Shown here: piece after piece, positions 20,779 to 31,639 of the stretch
Layout: each line of letters starts with the position of its first letter
Numbering within the stretch: the stretch's first letter is position 1
Assembly: GCA_026075535.2 (NCBI GenBank)
Contig: AP026538.1
Span: 17,244,337-17,308,336, forward strand
Direction: 5' to 3'
From: Tricholoma matsutake
Taxonomy: Eukaryota > Basidiomycota > Agaricomycetes > Agaricales > Tricholomataceae
DNA length: 64,000 nucleotides
Translations under genes and position numbers: made by a program
Notes under the pieces: model-generated
Told to the model about the DNA's origin: nothing
Database searches by the model: none
What the model saw: the letters and a program-made list of their open reading frames with translations, nothing else

Positions 20779-23700
20779 TCAAGAACCAGATGTCGATGCA
20801 TGATGCACAGATGGTAGGTTGAAAGGCAGGTCGCTCCACATGTAACTTGTTACCGGAGCTTTGAACATCCAGCTATCCCTTGCAACTGAGATAACTTCAG
20901 TAGCAAAAGCTTCTGTGATGTAGGTCCAATCAGGAACCGGAAGTATGTCATGGACTAAGGCTGACTGCTGCATCGACAAACTGCAAGACAAAGCCATTAA
21001 GCACAGTTCCATGAACAGGGAGAGGGTCACAGTGGATAGAGCACAGTCAGCTTGCTTGGAGTGTTTCTCACAGGTGGCAATAATGTATTTCTTTAATGAC
21101 ACACTGTCATCCATTGCGCAACACAGATATACCACTGGGGAAGCTGCAATATTTGGGACCCGTTCCAAGATACGGAAAGGGCCCGAGGGGTCAACTACTC
21201 TATCGACATCCATATTGGAGGCATCAATTGCAGAGACCGAGTTGCCCTCAACAGTCATGTCATCATTCCACATTTTTTTGGCTCCATCATTCATACACAA
21301 AGACTTCCCCTCAAATTCTGGAATGGATAAATGATGAACATGAGGCACCAATAAAAATCAAGAACAAATTCAAGTGAAAAACAAACCTGACACTGAGAAA
21401 GCTTCAACTTCAACTTCAACTCGCCTTGAGATTACATCACTCTCATCAGCTCCACTGCTAACACAACCTACATTATCTGCACTGGAAGATACAGCCTCAT
21501 CCATAGCACATGGATTCTTAAAAGTTTCACAGCTAGGATAATTGCCCTTCGCATGGATCAAAGCATCATTCAGGGGAGTATCAACGACCATGGAGTCCTT
21601 TTGGATGTGAGGCAACAACATGTCTGAGCCACCTTGACGATTGCAGGGAGTGGGAGGGAGGGGGTCATGCCTCTGTACAGCAAGAGTTCCATCTTCTGAA
21701 CCATCTCCCCAGTCTAGTTCCTCTTCGCTGACATGATTGTCCTCAGGAAGATACAACTGGATGTGTTGATTCTGTTTACCAAAACCATCGCTAACAGACA
21801 AGCCAACTGCGGGCAACTTGCTCAAAGAACTTGGCCAGTCAACATTCTCAGCATCTGCATCCTCATGTGGTGACATCTGATCATTACATGCTGTAGCTCC
21901 AACCATAAGGGAAGGAAACGTGAGGGGAGTGGGAGAACGTCTCTGGGCTGCTGGTGTAGCTCCATGGATACCAGAAGGTAGCGAAGCTGGAGGGGTCAGA
22001 GAACATGCTCGGGTTATTGGTGTAGTTCCAGGCATACAGGAAGGCAACAAAGTGGGAGGGGTTGGAGAGCACATCCGGGTTATCAGTGTGACTCTAGGCA
22101 TAGGGGAATGAAATGAAGCCAGAGGAGTCAGAGAGTGAGTCTGGGTTGTTGGCGTGGCTCCCGGCATGGAGGAATTTAACAAAGGGGTCAAAGAACTTGG
22201 CTGTGGTGTTTGGGGCAAAGGCTTAGGGCGACACTCTTCAAGGGATGGTTCTGATCCAACCTGATCTTCAGACGTAGGGTGGGGTCAAGCATATGCCCAA
22301 GACGAGCAATTTTTGATTGGGAGGAAACCTTTCTTGCCTTCACTCTTGACAAATGTCATCTTGGGAAGAGGAAAACCAAAGATAGAGTGGATATAGTATA
22401 CTTGCATATGATTAAATGGCCAGATGAATGTAAGACAGTGTTGCATATGATGATCCCATACTGTACACCAGCTTGGTTCTCGATCAGGAGTTTCAGTCTC
22501 TGATTTGAAGGATGCTTCCACTTCAGAAAATTTTTGCAGTGATTTTAAGACCATTGCAGTCTTGCCTTCCTCCACAAGGAAGCGCACCCCTGGTTCCTTA
22601 GCTGGATCCATCTCAATGAATCTGTGCCACACAGCTTCACCTGACTTTGAGTTCTTCCTTTTCTTTGCTTGTTTGGGAAGGTGGATAGAGGCAACTGGCG
22701 GAGGTCTCCAAAATGCCACAGGACCTTCAGTAACCAATTCTCCCAATCTGCAATCTGAAAATGACTTGATCATTACTTCAGAAGGAGGATTGTCCCATGC
22801 AGAGCAAGACAGAGGCAGTGATTGTGCACTCTCCACTTCCCTCCACCTCATTGAGTGGACTGGCAGCAAGGGGCCATCATGTGTAACAGGGGCTCAAATT
22901 TCATATGGCTGCTTTCCCCAGAAATTATCTGATCAATCATCATAATTGCAAACATGGTCAATATTACTGTGATGGGATTCATTCCGATGATGTAAGTAAC
23001 TTGCTGATGAATGATCTCGGCACTGTCTTGAACCTCAATCATCCTTTCTTGAGCACCCCAAAGAACTACCTCTGGCAACACCATGGTCTGGAATGAAATC
23101 GGTTCTGTGCCATTTGTCACTTAAATCTGGGGCAGTACGAAGACTGGAATGACCACCTCTGTTAAAGCCACTATCCCAACTAAAATTGGTTGGACAACTG
23201 CTGTTGGTGACACTTTGGTCATTGTCTGAATTGTGATTCCACCAACCATTGAAGCAACCCCACCCATTCCCCAAATCTGAATTGGTTTGACACTGAGCAG
23301 ACATTTCACCATTAAGCGGTTCCAGAGGGACAGGAGGGTATGTGCTGTACTTAACGGGAGATGGCACCCGAGGGCAGGAACAACTGTCTTCAGGTGATGG
23401 CATGTCATCATCAGATTCATCAAGAGTCTGGTGTTCACGCATTCGAACGTGGAATGCCCAAGACACAGAGTGAGCATGATATTTCTCTTTACACTCTATG
23501 TGAGGACCTCTTTCAAACTGATTGAGAGAAAATGGAAGGAATGTTGGGGGACCGCTTTGGGAAATAACTTGAAGATAGGGATTTGCCTCAGGGGAGTTCA
23601 GCTGTTCAGCAGGAGTTTGATGCACAAAATCCTGTCAATGCTTGTCCACAGGAGGCTGTCGATCCGGAATGGTACTAGGAGGTGGTGATGGAGATGGGAA

Positions 23701-24534
23701 ATCCAAGCCTTCACTGTACCAATGAATGATGTACACAGGAATGATGCCAACATGCAGCAACCATATCCCATCAGCTTTCGCAGCTCCATTGAGCCATACG
23801 CCAATGCAACCAGATTGCACCTTAGTAATCGATAAGGGGCTCATTGATTGGTGCCACCTCCAGAACTTCATCATGGTCAACCAAGCCTCCATCTCTCGGA
23901 GGCCCCTTTGTAGTCCAACAAAGAGCAGAACTACCTCCTCCCATGTCCAGACCGACTATTTGGTGAGCATATTCATTTGCTCCCATGACGGGTAAAAAGG
24001 GCGATTAGTTAAAGCATTTTGGAGTTCATCTGTCGGGGGCATGCCAGTGTGAAATTTACGTATTGAAGTATATAAAAAATTCACCTGCTGGGTCAACGCT
24101 GAAAGGAATTCAAGGTTCAAAGACCCATGGCCTGTGGCAGATGGTGAGGGCACCCATACCAGCAGGAGAGGAACAAGTTTGGGGTCCACCGAATGCCAGT
24201 TATGAATATTAAAAGGAGGATGCATACAAAAGCCCAACCATGGACACTTAGGATAGAAGTGTTGGGGATGTAATGTCCAGTTGTGTGGCCCCAGTCATCC
24301 ATTGTGATAATGCAAGCTCCCATCATACGAAGCCACCAGTTCCTTCAATGGTACTCCAGGATAATAATCAATACTGTCCACATTTGGGGACCAAAGCTTG
24401 TATGTGTCGTCCCATATCTGAACACTGTGCTGGCACATAGCAGTTTCACATGGCATGTAGAATGACAAGCCATCGTAAACATCTGGAACCTCACTGTACA
24501 TGTGTGCAATGTTGAGATATTGCGCTGAAGACAT
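20779..24534 (-). pseudogene. Long unnamed basidiomycete gene, one frame broken only by stops
   Basis: About 1,200 codons lie in a single frame from a likely ATG at 24534 (MSSAQYLNIAHMYSEVPDVY) to TGA 20779. Seven internal stops interrupt it: TGA at 24295, 23635, 23035, 22933, 22894 and 22285, and TAG at 23956 (first base of each). I saw no frameshifts. One intron, 21318-21386, has GT-AG ends. Landmarks are LWSPNVDSIDYYPGVP, GCIGVWLNGAAKADGIWLL with VYIIHWYSEGLD, an acidic middle (LDESDDDMPSPEDSC), a 22-residue Pro/Thr-rich repeat, and a helical C-terminus. The same motifs occur in the fragment at 35681-37002, so both belong to one dispersed family. I recognise the family from mushroom genomes but know no function. 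Confidence 0.7.
21901..22200. repeat. 66-bp tandem repeat coding a 22-residue Pro/Thr repeat
   Basis: Four and a half units of exactly 66 bp, with unit starts at 21953, 22019 and 22085 (GGTGTAGCTCC-like). The length is a multiple of three, and on the minus strand it encodes repeats of the type SLTPPASLPS-MPGTTPITR inside the long unnamed gene. Substitutions are mostly transitions. Confidence 0.9.
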
Positions 24535-24654
24535 GAGAAGTGGAGACCACAAGTATAGTCAAGAACTACTAGAAAACATATAAGGAATTCAGAATAAAAT
24601 ATGGACCATTATCAACATACCAGAAGCCAAGCACAGCAATGCTAATACAGGAAG

Positions 24655-25080
24655 GCAACTCTAACCCAAAACACCAGAGTCCGCAACAGTGCTGACTCTA
24701 TTACAAGTGTGTAAATGAACAAAGATGGTGCCAATATTGAACAACGTCTGCGATCAAAAAGTTAAGAAACTGTCAGAGGTTGAAGCTTAGAGAAAGATGA
24801 AGACAGACACTATGTGAAGCAATAATTTTGGTGGAAGGTGGGTACACAATGTTGAACAACAGAGTCCACAACTGTGCTAACTATGCACTCAAATCCCAGG
24901 GCAATTAGGTGAGGGGGGGTGTTATGTCAAACAACAGAGTCCGCAACTGTGCTAACTCTGTGCTTGAATCCCAGGGTGTAAGGTGAAGGTGAAGGTGAAT
25001 ATTATGCCATTTGAAACAACAGACTCCGCAACCGTGCTAATTCTGCACTTGAATCCAAGGACAATTGGCAGAAGGTGAGG
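24655..25080. repeat. Hairpin repeat cluster 2
   Basis: Four more copies of the unit seen at 19.5-20.2 kb: near 24662, 24858, 24928 and 25020. Each keeps the pattern ACAGAGTCCGCAA...GTGCTAACTCTGT followed by a GAATCCCAGG-like box, with divergence at CpG positions. The last two lie inside the 418-bp direct repeat. Confidence 0.8.
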
Positions 25081-25318
25081 GACTATAGTATGTCAAAAGA
25101 GTCCACAGACATGTTCAAGTTGGGGCCCCAGGAGTGAAACAAGTTCAAGAAGTTAAAGGAAAAGCCTAACTCGGAGAATGAACCACATCACATGACTTGA
25201 GTGCATCCAATATCGAGTCCTGACATAGTATCCCAAATATTGAACAAATATTCATAATCGACAGAATACATTTATTGACATAGGTGGCCCACCTATAAGA
25301 ATATGGTTGGATATGCTT
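24901..25318 (+). repeat. 418-bp direct repeat, copy 1
   Basis: Matches 28390-28807 over the full 418 bp with no net indel and by eye over 90% identity. Twelve differences are TG-versus-CA dinucleotide swaps, the signature of an ancestral CpG mutated on opposite strands in the two copies. The pair brackets the Plavaka derivative plus about 1 kb. Confidence 0.95.
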
Positions 25319-25386
25319 GCCAAATATTTTAGATATACTCTACTAGCTGGCCAATATATTCATCATAAACAACATGAATCATCATA

Positions 25387-27304
25387 TCAATAGCCATACA
25401 TCTCGTCCCTGGCAAGTAACTCCAGACAGTCTTTGGACTCATAGCCACTCAGTGACTCGCAATCGTCAGAGTCTGAGTTGCTGTCGAAATCTGTATTGGA
25501 ATCGATATCGGTCTCAACTTCACTGTCAGTCATGTCCAGGCCTTCAGCTACTCCAGCCACCACATCAAGCCTGAAGTCCATGCTAACATTTGAGCCAGCA
25601 AAGGCCCCACTGTGATTATCATGCCCTGACAGAGGGTTACAGGTTGGGTGCTCTTCCAGCCTGGTGTTCGTGTTGCCCTCTACCAATGGGAATTGATCAG
25701 CTGTACCTCCAAGTCTGGCAGCATGTTCTGGGCCCTCCTCTTGTTAGTTTTCTGTTTGGGGGCTCGAAGAATCTTGAAGAGCTTCCATCGCTATCCCTTG
25801 ACGTTGGTTCCATCAATTATACATATGTCCAACCCCATGACCCCAGTGATATCTCATCATTATATCCCTATCAACAAAACTTATTCGAAATCAGAAATTG
25901 GTCTTTATATGTATATATAAACAATGTTGCTTACCGACTGATAAAGTACGATTTCCAATCAACAACATCCTGGGCCCAATATGAAAGACCAGGTTCACCA
26001 TCCTCATGGACCCTTCCTTGCCTAAATGTAAGAATGATATGGCATCCTCAAAGGACATCACTAGGATCAAGAAATCTGAAAGCATTTTCATTATTCACTG
26101 GGAGGAATGAAACACAGTCTAACATTTGCATGGACCAAGTCACATTACCACTTTCTAGCTTATACCACCAAACCCATAACACCTCCAGCTGGCAAGGATG
26201 GTAGTCTGTATTTCCCATGCCAATATACATGACATTGGCATGAAAGATGCCGAGTACATGAGCATAGCAGAACAGGTGGCTGTCACTGGGTGCACTACCA
26301 CCTGGCATGTATGTTGGGTTGAGCATCATTATGTTGCAATGCCTGCTTGTCCCTATGTGGATGACGTCCTCATTGTGGTGGATGTCATACCGAGTATAGT
26401 TGATCCACATAATGTTGTGTTTGTACACATGTTCATGCTTGAGTGTAACTGCTTGCCATGCCAGAAGATTTGACTTCTCACCCTGTGTAGCTTCGGTGTT
26501 AGAAGCTTCCAGTTGTTCAGTGAGCAGAAACCTAATCCACAGGAGAAGATGTTTCTTCAATTTTGGAATGAAATTCTATCAAAATCATCAACTGGCACTG
26601 CAAGTTCTTTCCTTGAAATAAGATAGAGAAACATATAATCAGTAAGGTTCACTTTACCAAGGGGTGGGGGGGGCTGTGGTTGTATGTCACAATATCTAAC
26701 TGGTGGTAGGGTACCTATCCATCGAGTTCGCCTGATGGCTAATGGAGTCTTGTCATTGGGATCGAAGGGCAACAACTCAGGACTGTTGTCAATTAGAGTC
26801 TCCTGAAATACCATCAACAATCCCAGTTGTTCAGATTCAGAAAGCAGAACTTGCAGTGACCTGAGGTGGGCTGTGGCTGGGGGATTTTGTTGATTGATGA
26901 GTCAAGTTGCACTGTGGCCCAGGTGCACTGAGGCTGGCAACTTGACTGCCAACCTAGCATATAGTACGACTGAAATTAGCTTGGGAGCAAAAAGCAGAGG
27001 AACTGGAAGACAAGCGAGGCATCCTTACAGTTGAAATATTTGCAGCTGCTTCAATTTGTCTCTTCTTCCGAATTGCAAAAAGTTCCTTTGCTATGGAGAG
27101 TGCACCCTGTAGCCTCTTTTTGCTGGGTTGACATGATCGCTTATGAAAGTTGAGTGCTGCCAGTGAACTGAAGGACTGTCTACAGCTCTGATGGTCACAT
27201 GCTAGTTCACTGTAGGTAGGTTCAAACTGAGCATGGGCTACAGGTTGTGCCAGTAAGTTTGACTGGGACATTGTTAACAATTCAACACTACTTCGGAAAG
27301 ACAA
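25387..27304 (-). pseudogene. Plavaka transposase derivative lacking its catalytic core
   Basis: Plavaka elements are basidiomycete CMC-type DNA transposons. The N-terminus (27304-26954) has the C2H2-like motif CDHQSCRQSFSSLAALNFHK followed by the family's RSCQPSKKRLQGALS helix. Then come PLAIRRTRW and VRYCDIQPQPPPPL (about 26730-26660) and an apparent short intron. The next segment is already the C-terminal domain: FIPKLKKHLLLWIRFLL, INYTRYDIHHNED, YAHVLGIFHANVMYIGMG, DYHPCQLEVLWVWWYKL, FRFLDPSDVL, HIILTFRQGRVHEDGEPG, and an acidic tail ending DEMYGY at 25387. The central DDE region of some 2 kb is missing between about 26650 and 26580. Frameshifts and stops also occur. Such an internally deleted copy could only move with an intact partner's enzyme. 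Confidence 0.88.
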
Positions 27305-27829
27305 AAGCCGATTTGAACCTGCTCACTGGCAGTCATGACGGCTACCATGACAATGGCTCTGAAGGTAATGCCTATGTAAATCGGCAATTCTATCACTACT
27401 GCCTGAGTCATGGTAAACTACATCCTGATGCATGATGCATGATGGTTGCCAGAACCTCGAGTCCAACCCTGCACTGCTAGGGAAGATGAAGCCCTTTCTC
27501 AGGCATTCCAGACTTGGAGGAGTAGGTGACAAACAACTATGTTTCTTGCAGCCATAAATCCCGATGGCTCACACATGAACAGAAGCCAAAGTTGCTTTCC
27601 ACTCCAACACAATGAATTGGACAGCATCCGTGGGGATCGGTTCAGGCTGGCGCAAAACCATGCGGTTGGTAGTGCTGAGTTCAAGGGCCGACTACTAGTA
27701 TGTGGCTCCCCAGTCTGTCATTCTGGTCCTGTATCACAAGCAATGGCAGGGTGGGCACCATCTCAGGTTATTGCTTGTGGACTCTTCCTACCATTCTCAG
27801 GGAAACTTGTGGTAAATATGTCATTGAGC
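27305..27829. other. Plavaka upstream flank, nothing recognised
   Basis: A plus-strand frame at 27539-27859 has no recognisable motif. The terminal inverted repeat of the Plavaka element was not found by eye. Confidence 0.35.
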
Positions 27830-28330
27830 TTTCAGATAATCATGATGGACCTGGTGTGATCTGTTTTCATGAATAAGTTTCGCTGCCATAGGACCACTCC
27901 AGAGGTAGAACATATCCACTCATCCTTACATACCTGCAGAGACTTATCTCCTATGGCTTTCAAGGTAAGCTCTGGTAAAGATTGCACCCAAAAATAATTC
28001 CTGAAAAGCACATCCTTACACACCTGCAGAGACGTATCTCCTATGGTTTTCGGGAGTAAGCTTGCAGTACAGATTTTATTGCAGCCTCAGATATTGGACC
28101 TGGTATGATCAGTTTCATGAGTAAGTCTCACCACTGTTAAACCACTTGAGAAAGTCAAACATATCCATCCATCCCTACACACCTATGGCTTTTGGGGTAA
28201 GCTCTGATAAAGCCAATGTCCAAAAGCACCACCAAGAAGGCACTTCCTTACACACCTGCAGAGACGTATCTCCTATGGTTTTTGGGAAATAGCTCTGGGC
28301 ATCGAAACCCTGAAATGGATATCGGAGCTG
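27830..28330. repeat. Degenerate tandem array, mixed units
   Basis: The motif ACCTGCAGAGAC-TATCTCCTATGG recurs near 27930, 28020 and 28253, with a variant near 28180. GACCTGGTRTGATC-GTTTCATGA and GGTAAGCTCTG-TAAAG recur around it. Spacing is irregular (about 85-235 bp), suggesting repeated unequal exchange. Confidence 0.7.
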
Positions 28331-28389
28331 GCATGATCAGTTCACATTGTTAAAGTTTGAAGGAGACTCTGAGATGGTCAGGGAACTGG

Positions 28390-28807
28390 GCAATTAGGTG
28401 AGGGGGGGTGTTACATCAAACAACAGAGTATGCAACCATGCTAACTCTGTGCTTGAATCCCAGGGCATAAGGTGAAGGTGAAGGTGAATATTATGCCATT
28501 TCAAACAACAGACTCTGCAACCATGCTAATTCTGTGCTCAAATCCCAGGACAATTGGCGGAAGGTGAGGGACTATAGTATGTCAAAAGAGTCCACAGATG
28601 CATTCAAGTTGGGGCCCTGGGAGTGAAACAAGTTCAAGAAGTTAAAGGAAAAGCCTGACTCGGAGAATGAACCACATCACATGACTTGAGCACATCTGAT
28701 ATCGAGTCCTGACATAGTATCCCAAATATTGAACAAATATTCATAATCGACAGAATACATTTATTGACATAGGCAGCCTGCCTATAAGAATATGAATGGA
28801 TATGCTT
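28390..28807 (+). repeat. 418-bp direct repeat, copy 2
   Basis: Counterpart of 24901-25318, same orientation, same length. It contains two hairpin units (28412 and 28503). Differences concentrate at former CpG sites; see copy 1. Confidence 0.95.
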
Positions 28808-29582
28808 TGATAAGCCAGACAACTTCCATCGCTGTATGCTGCATACTAACAAAAAATGAACAAAAAATGATAAGGCGATGTACCCCTGTTCTTGCAGGCA
28901 TTCAACAGAATGGGCTTGTCCAGAGCTTGGCCCATAGTTGTACCAGCATCATCACGCCATCTTCCCTTTAGTTTCAAGTTAGGTTATATGTAGATAAATA
29001 TAATATATGTCAGTCAATGTATATTCCAATTCCAAAGCAGAACTTTTGCCCTTGTTGTAGATTCCAAGACAGTTTACAAAAAGTTTTGAAACTCTTGACA
29101 CTTCAAGTTAGTACTATGCCAATAAAGCTAGATAGATATCAGAGCTTTCCTCAGACTCCAAACCAGTCATGAGGCACGGTAAAAGGTTTTTTCCCACATT
29201 TTCAAAGACCGCAACTTCAACACACTAGCATCAGTAATCCTGCATTTTGGTTTTTGCTGGTTTCTGAACCCAAAAGAGGTGAGGAAAAATATAGGACGAA
29301 CATAAAAAAAAGGAAAAACATGTGGGGCACCCTCTAGTCCCCTTACCAAGGCAAGCAATGTGAGCCAAGTGCCAGAGGCACGTTCATAAACTTGTCTTTC
29401 AGATAAAAAGTTACAAGAATATTTGTGATTTCCTGATGCTGCATGACTGTCTGATCCAGGTTTGATCCAAGTCAGTGCTATGAGACTTTCAACTTGCATC
29501 ATCCCACATCAAGCGGCAGTCCACAACGAGGTAAGTCTAACAACTCAAGACATGCATAACTTTCTGAACTCGATGCTGCTGG
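28808..29582. other. No gene; short repeat shared with 59.25 kb
   Basis: The string CCCACATTTTCAAAGACCGC at 29195 recurs at about 59258 beside the foldback MITE. The minus-strand frame at 29167-29502 shows no family motif. Confidence 0.5.
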
Positions 29583-30290
29583 TGTTACAATTTTCCTTGT
29601 AACTCATGGAACCCGACCGACCCGACCGACCCGACAATCCCCTCCAGACAGGAGGCACTCCATGATTCATGCCTAGGGCATGCCCTTGACACCAGACACA
29701 CACACAATGCATGCCAACTGCATGCATTCAATCCCCTTCCCATGGAAGGCACCCTTGATGCATGGTGACTCCATGCACCTGAACCCACTCCCACACATGC
29801 TGTGATACGACAGCCCCCTGACATGAGGTCCGTGACATCAGATCTGTGACATCGGACGCCTCATGCTAGGCATGAGGCTTATCTGTTATTGTTTCCTGAC
29901 ATGCTGTGCTGCAGCACTCCATGACATTGGATGCCTCATGCAAGGCATGAGGCCTATTGTTTCTATTATTACTTGATATGCATCTACCTTTCCGATTGGA
30001 CGATAAGGACCTCCCTTCTAGTATAAGTACTGCGACTTGTAGTAGGGATGTCCTTAGTTTAGATCTAGGCAATTAACAGCCTTAACTTGCAACTCGCAAA
30101 CTTACTCGAAACCACTAAGGAAGCCCCTTAGTGCGTGAACCTGAATGACTCTACGCAGAAGCCCTGCTAGAGTGCACTACCTATCTTACGTCGGACGCTC
30201 TGAGTAAGACTAGTGCCGAACGACTCATCGAGGAAGCACCTCATTGAATGACATCGACTAGATCGAGTGGTTGAGGCTTTGCCCTTAACA
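29583..30290. mobile_element. Solo LTR, 708 bp, with 5-bp target duplication GCTGG
   Basis: Begins TGTTACAATTTTCC and ends GCCCTTAACA (TG...CA; inverted ends TGTTA/TAACA). GCTGG directly flanks both sides at 29578-29582 and 30291-30295. A TATAAG box near 30021 and pyrimidine-rich stretches are consistent with an LTR promoter. Internal repeats of CATGACATTGGATGCCTCATG type occur at about 29845-29950. There is no coding interior, so it is a solo LTR. Confidence 0.93.
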
Positions 30291-30319
30291 GCTGGTAGCA
30301 ATCACTGCTGGGGCTGGGT

Positions 30320-30720
30320 GCTGTTTCCTCTGGAAACATGGATCAGGATATGTGTTTTGAGATTTCTGATCCATGTTTCCGTGAGAAATATGTAGAAAGT
30401 ATTCACAGGTGAAATCTTAAAAACATGAATCATGTTTGTCAGCTGTTTTAATTTGAAAAATCAGACATTTATCCAAGAATTTTTCTCTAAGAAACAGGTA
30501 GAAAAAATGGAAAGTGTTTCCATATTGTTTACTTTAAAAATTTGTTACATTTTTCTTACCATGTTCCTAAGAAATAAATGTATCAAGGATCCATGCATGT
30601 GTCTGTTGAAAAACCTTATAGTTTATGTATCGGAAATATGCTTCGGAAACATTACATGTGTTTCCCGGAGAAACACAAATCGAGAAAACATGTGACATTT
30701 TCCATGGGAAACACAAAAAG
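30320..30720. repeat. GGAAACA/TGTTTCC-rich AT-rich block with a perfect inverted repeat
   Basis: The 15-mer GGAAACATGGATCAG at 30332-30346 is perfectly inverted at 30366-30380. Many further GAAACA/TGTTTCC motifs follow in both orientations to 30710 in sequence noticeably richer in A+T than its surroundings. No coding signal supported. Confidence 0.7.
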
Positions 30721-31639
30721 ATACATCAATCACCCCACTCATTGCATCGATGATCGCGCGATGAGCGACTCCCATGGGGACTCACGCAATGGGTATGGGC
30801 ACAATGGACACTCGGAGGGTCACTCATGCGATAACATCCAGCAGCTTGGTCTTATCAGTAAAATTTGCAGTTGTATTTTGTATGTAACTGGTCAGCTACT
30901 ACTTGGAAGAACTTGAAAATGAAGAATTGCCTGGGGCTGAAGGGAATGGATAACAGCTTGTAGATGAAGGTCCCAAACTCAAAGCAAATCAATGTGAGGC
31001 ATGAAATGGCAGAACTACCATGACATTGTACATGCAGTGCTCAACGCTCCATGGTGTGAGGGTTCAGCGTGTTGTAACCGCCTGGACTTAGCGCTGAAGG
31101 GGATGGATAACAGCTTGGAGATATACCCATACTCAACACATATCAGCGTGAGGCTTGCATAATGGAAAGAACTGGAAATGGCAGAACTACCGTGACGTTC
31201 TCCATGCGATGCTCAATGCTAAATGGCATGAGGGGTTTGAATGTACTGTAACCGCCAAGGACAAGAATACCACACACTTATCACAAGAAAAACAAGACCT
31301 GCCTGTCACCAAAGGGTCTCGATAACACCTCGTAGATGCAGGTCCCAAGCTCAACGCATGTCCATGTGAGATTTGCAAACTGTTACAGCATCACAACAAG
31401 CAGGACTTCATCATGCTTGCAAGAACTTTAGGTGGAAGAATTGTGTTCTGGTGCTCAACGCTCAATGGCGTGAGGGGTTTGAACATACTGTAACCGCTGA
31501 GGGTAAGAATACCACACAATTATCACAAGAAAAACAAGACCTGCCTGTCGCCAAAGGGTCTCGATAACCTCGTAGACACAGGTCCCAAGCTCAACGCATG
31601 TCCACATGAGATTTGCAAACACCATCAGCGACCTCAAGG

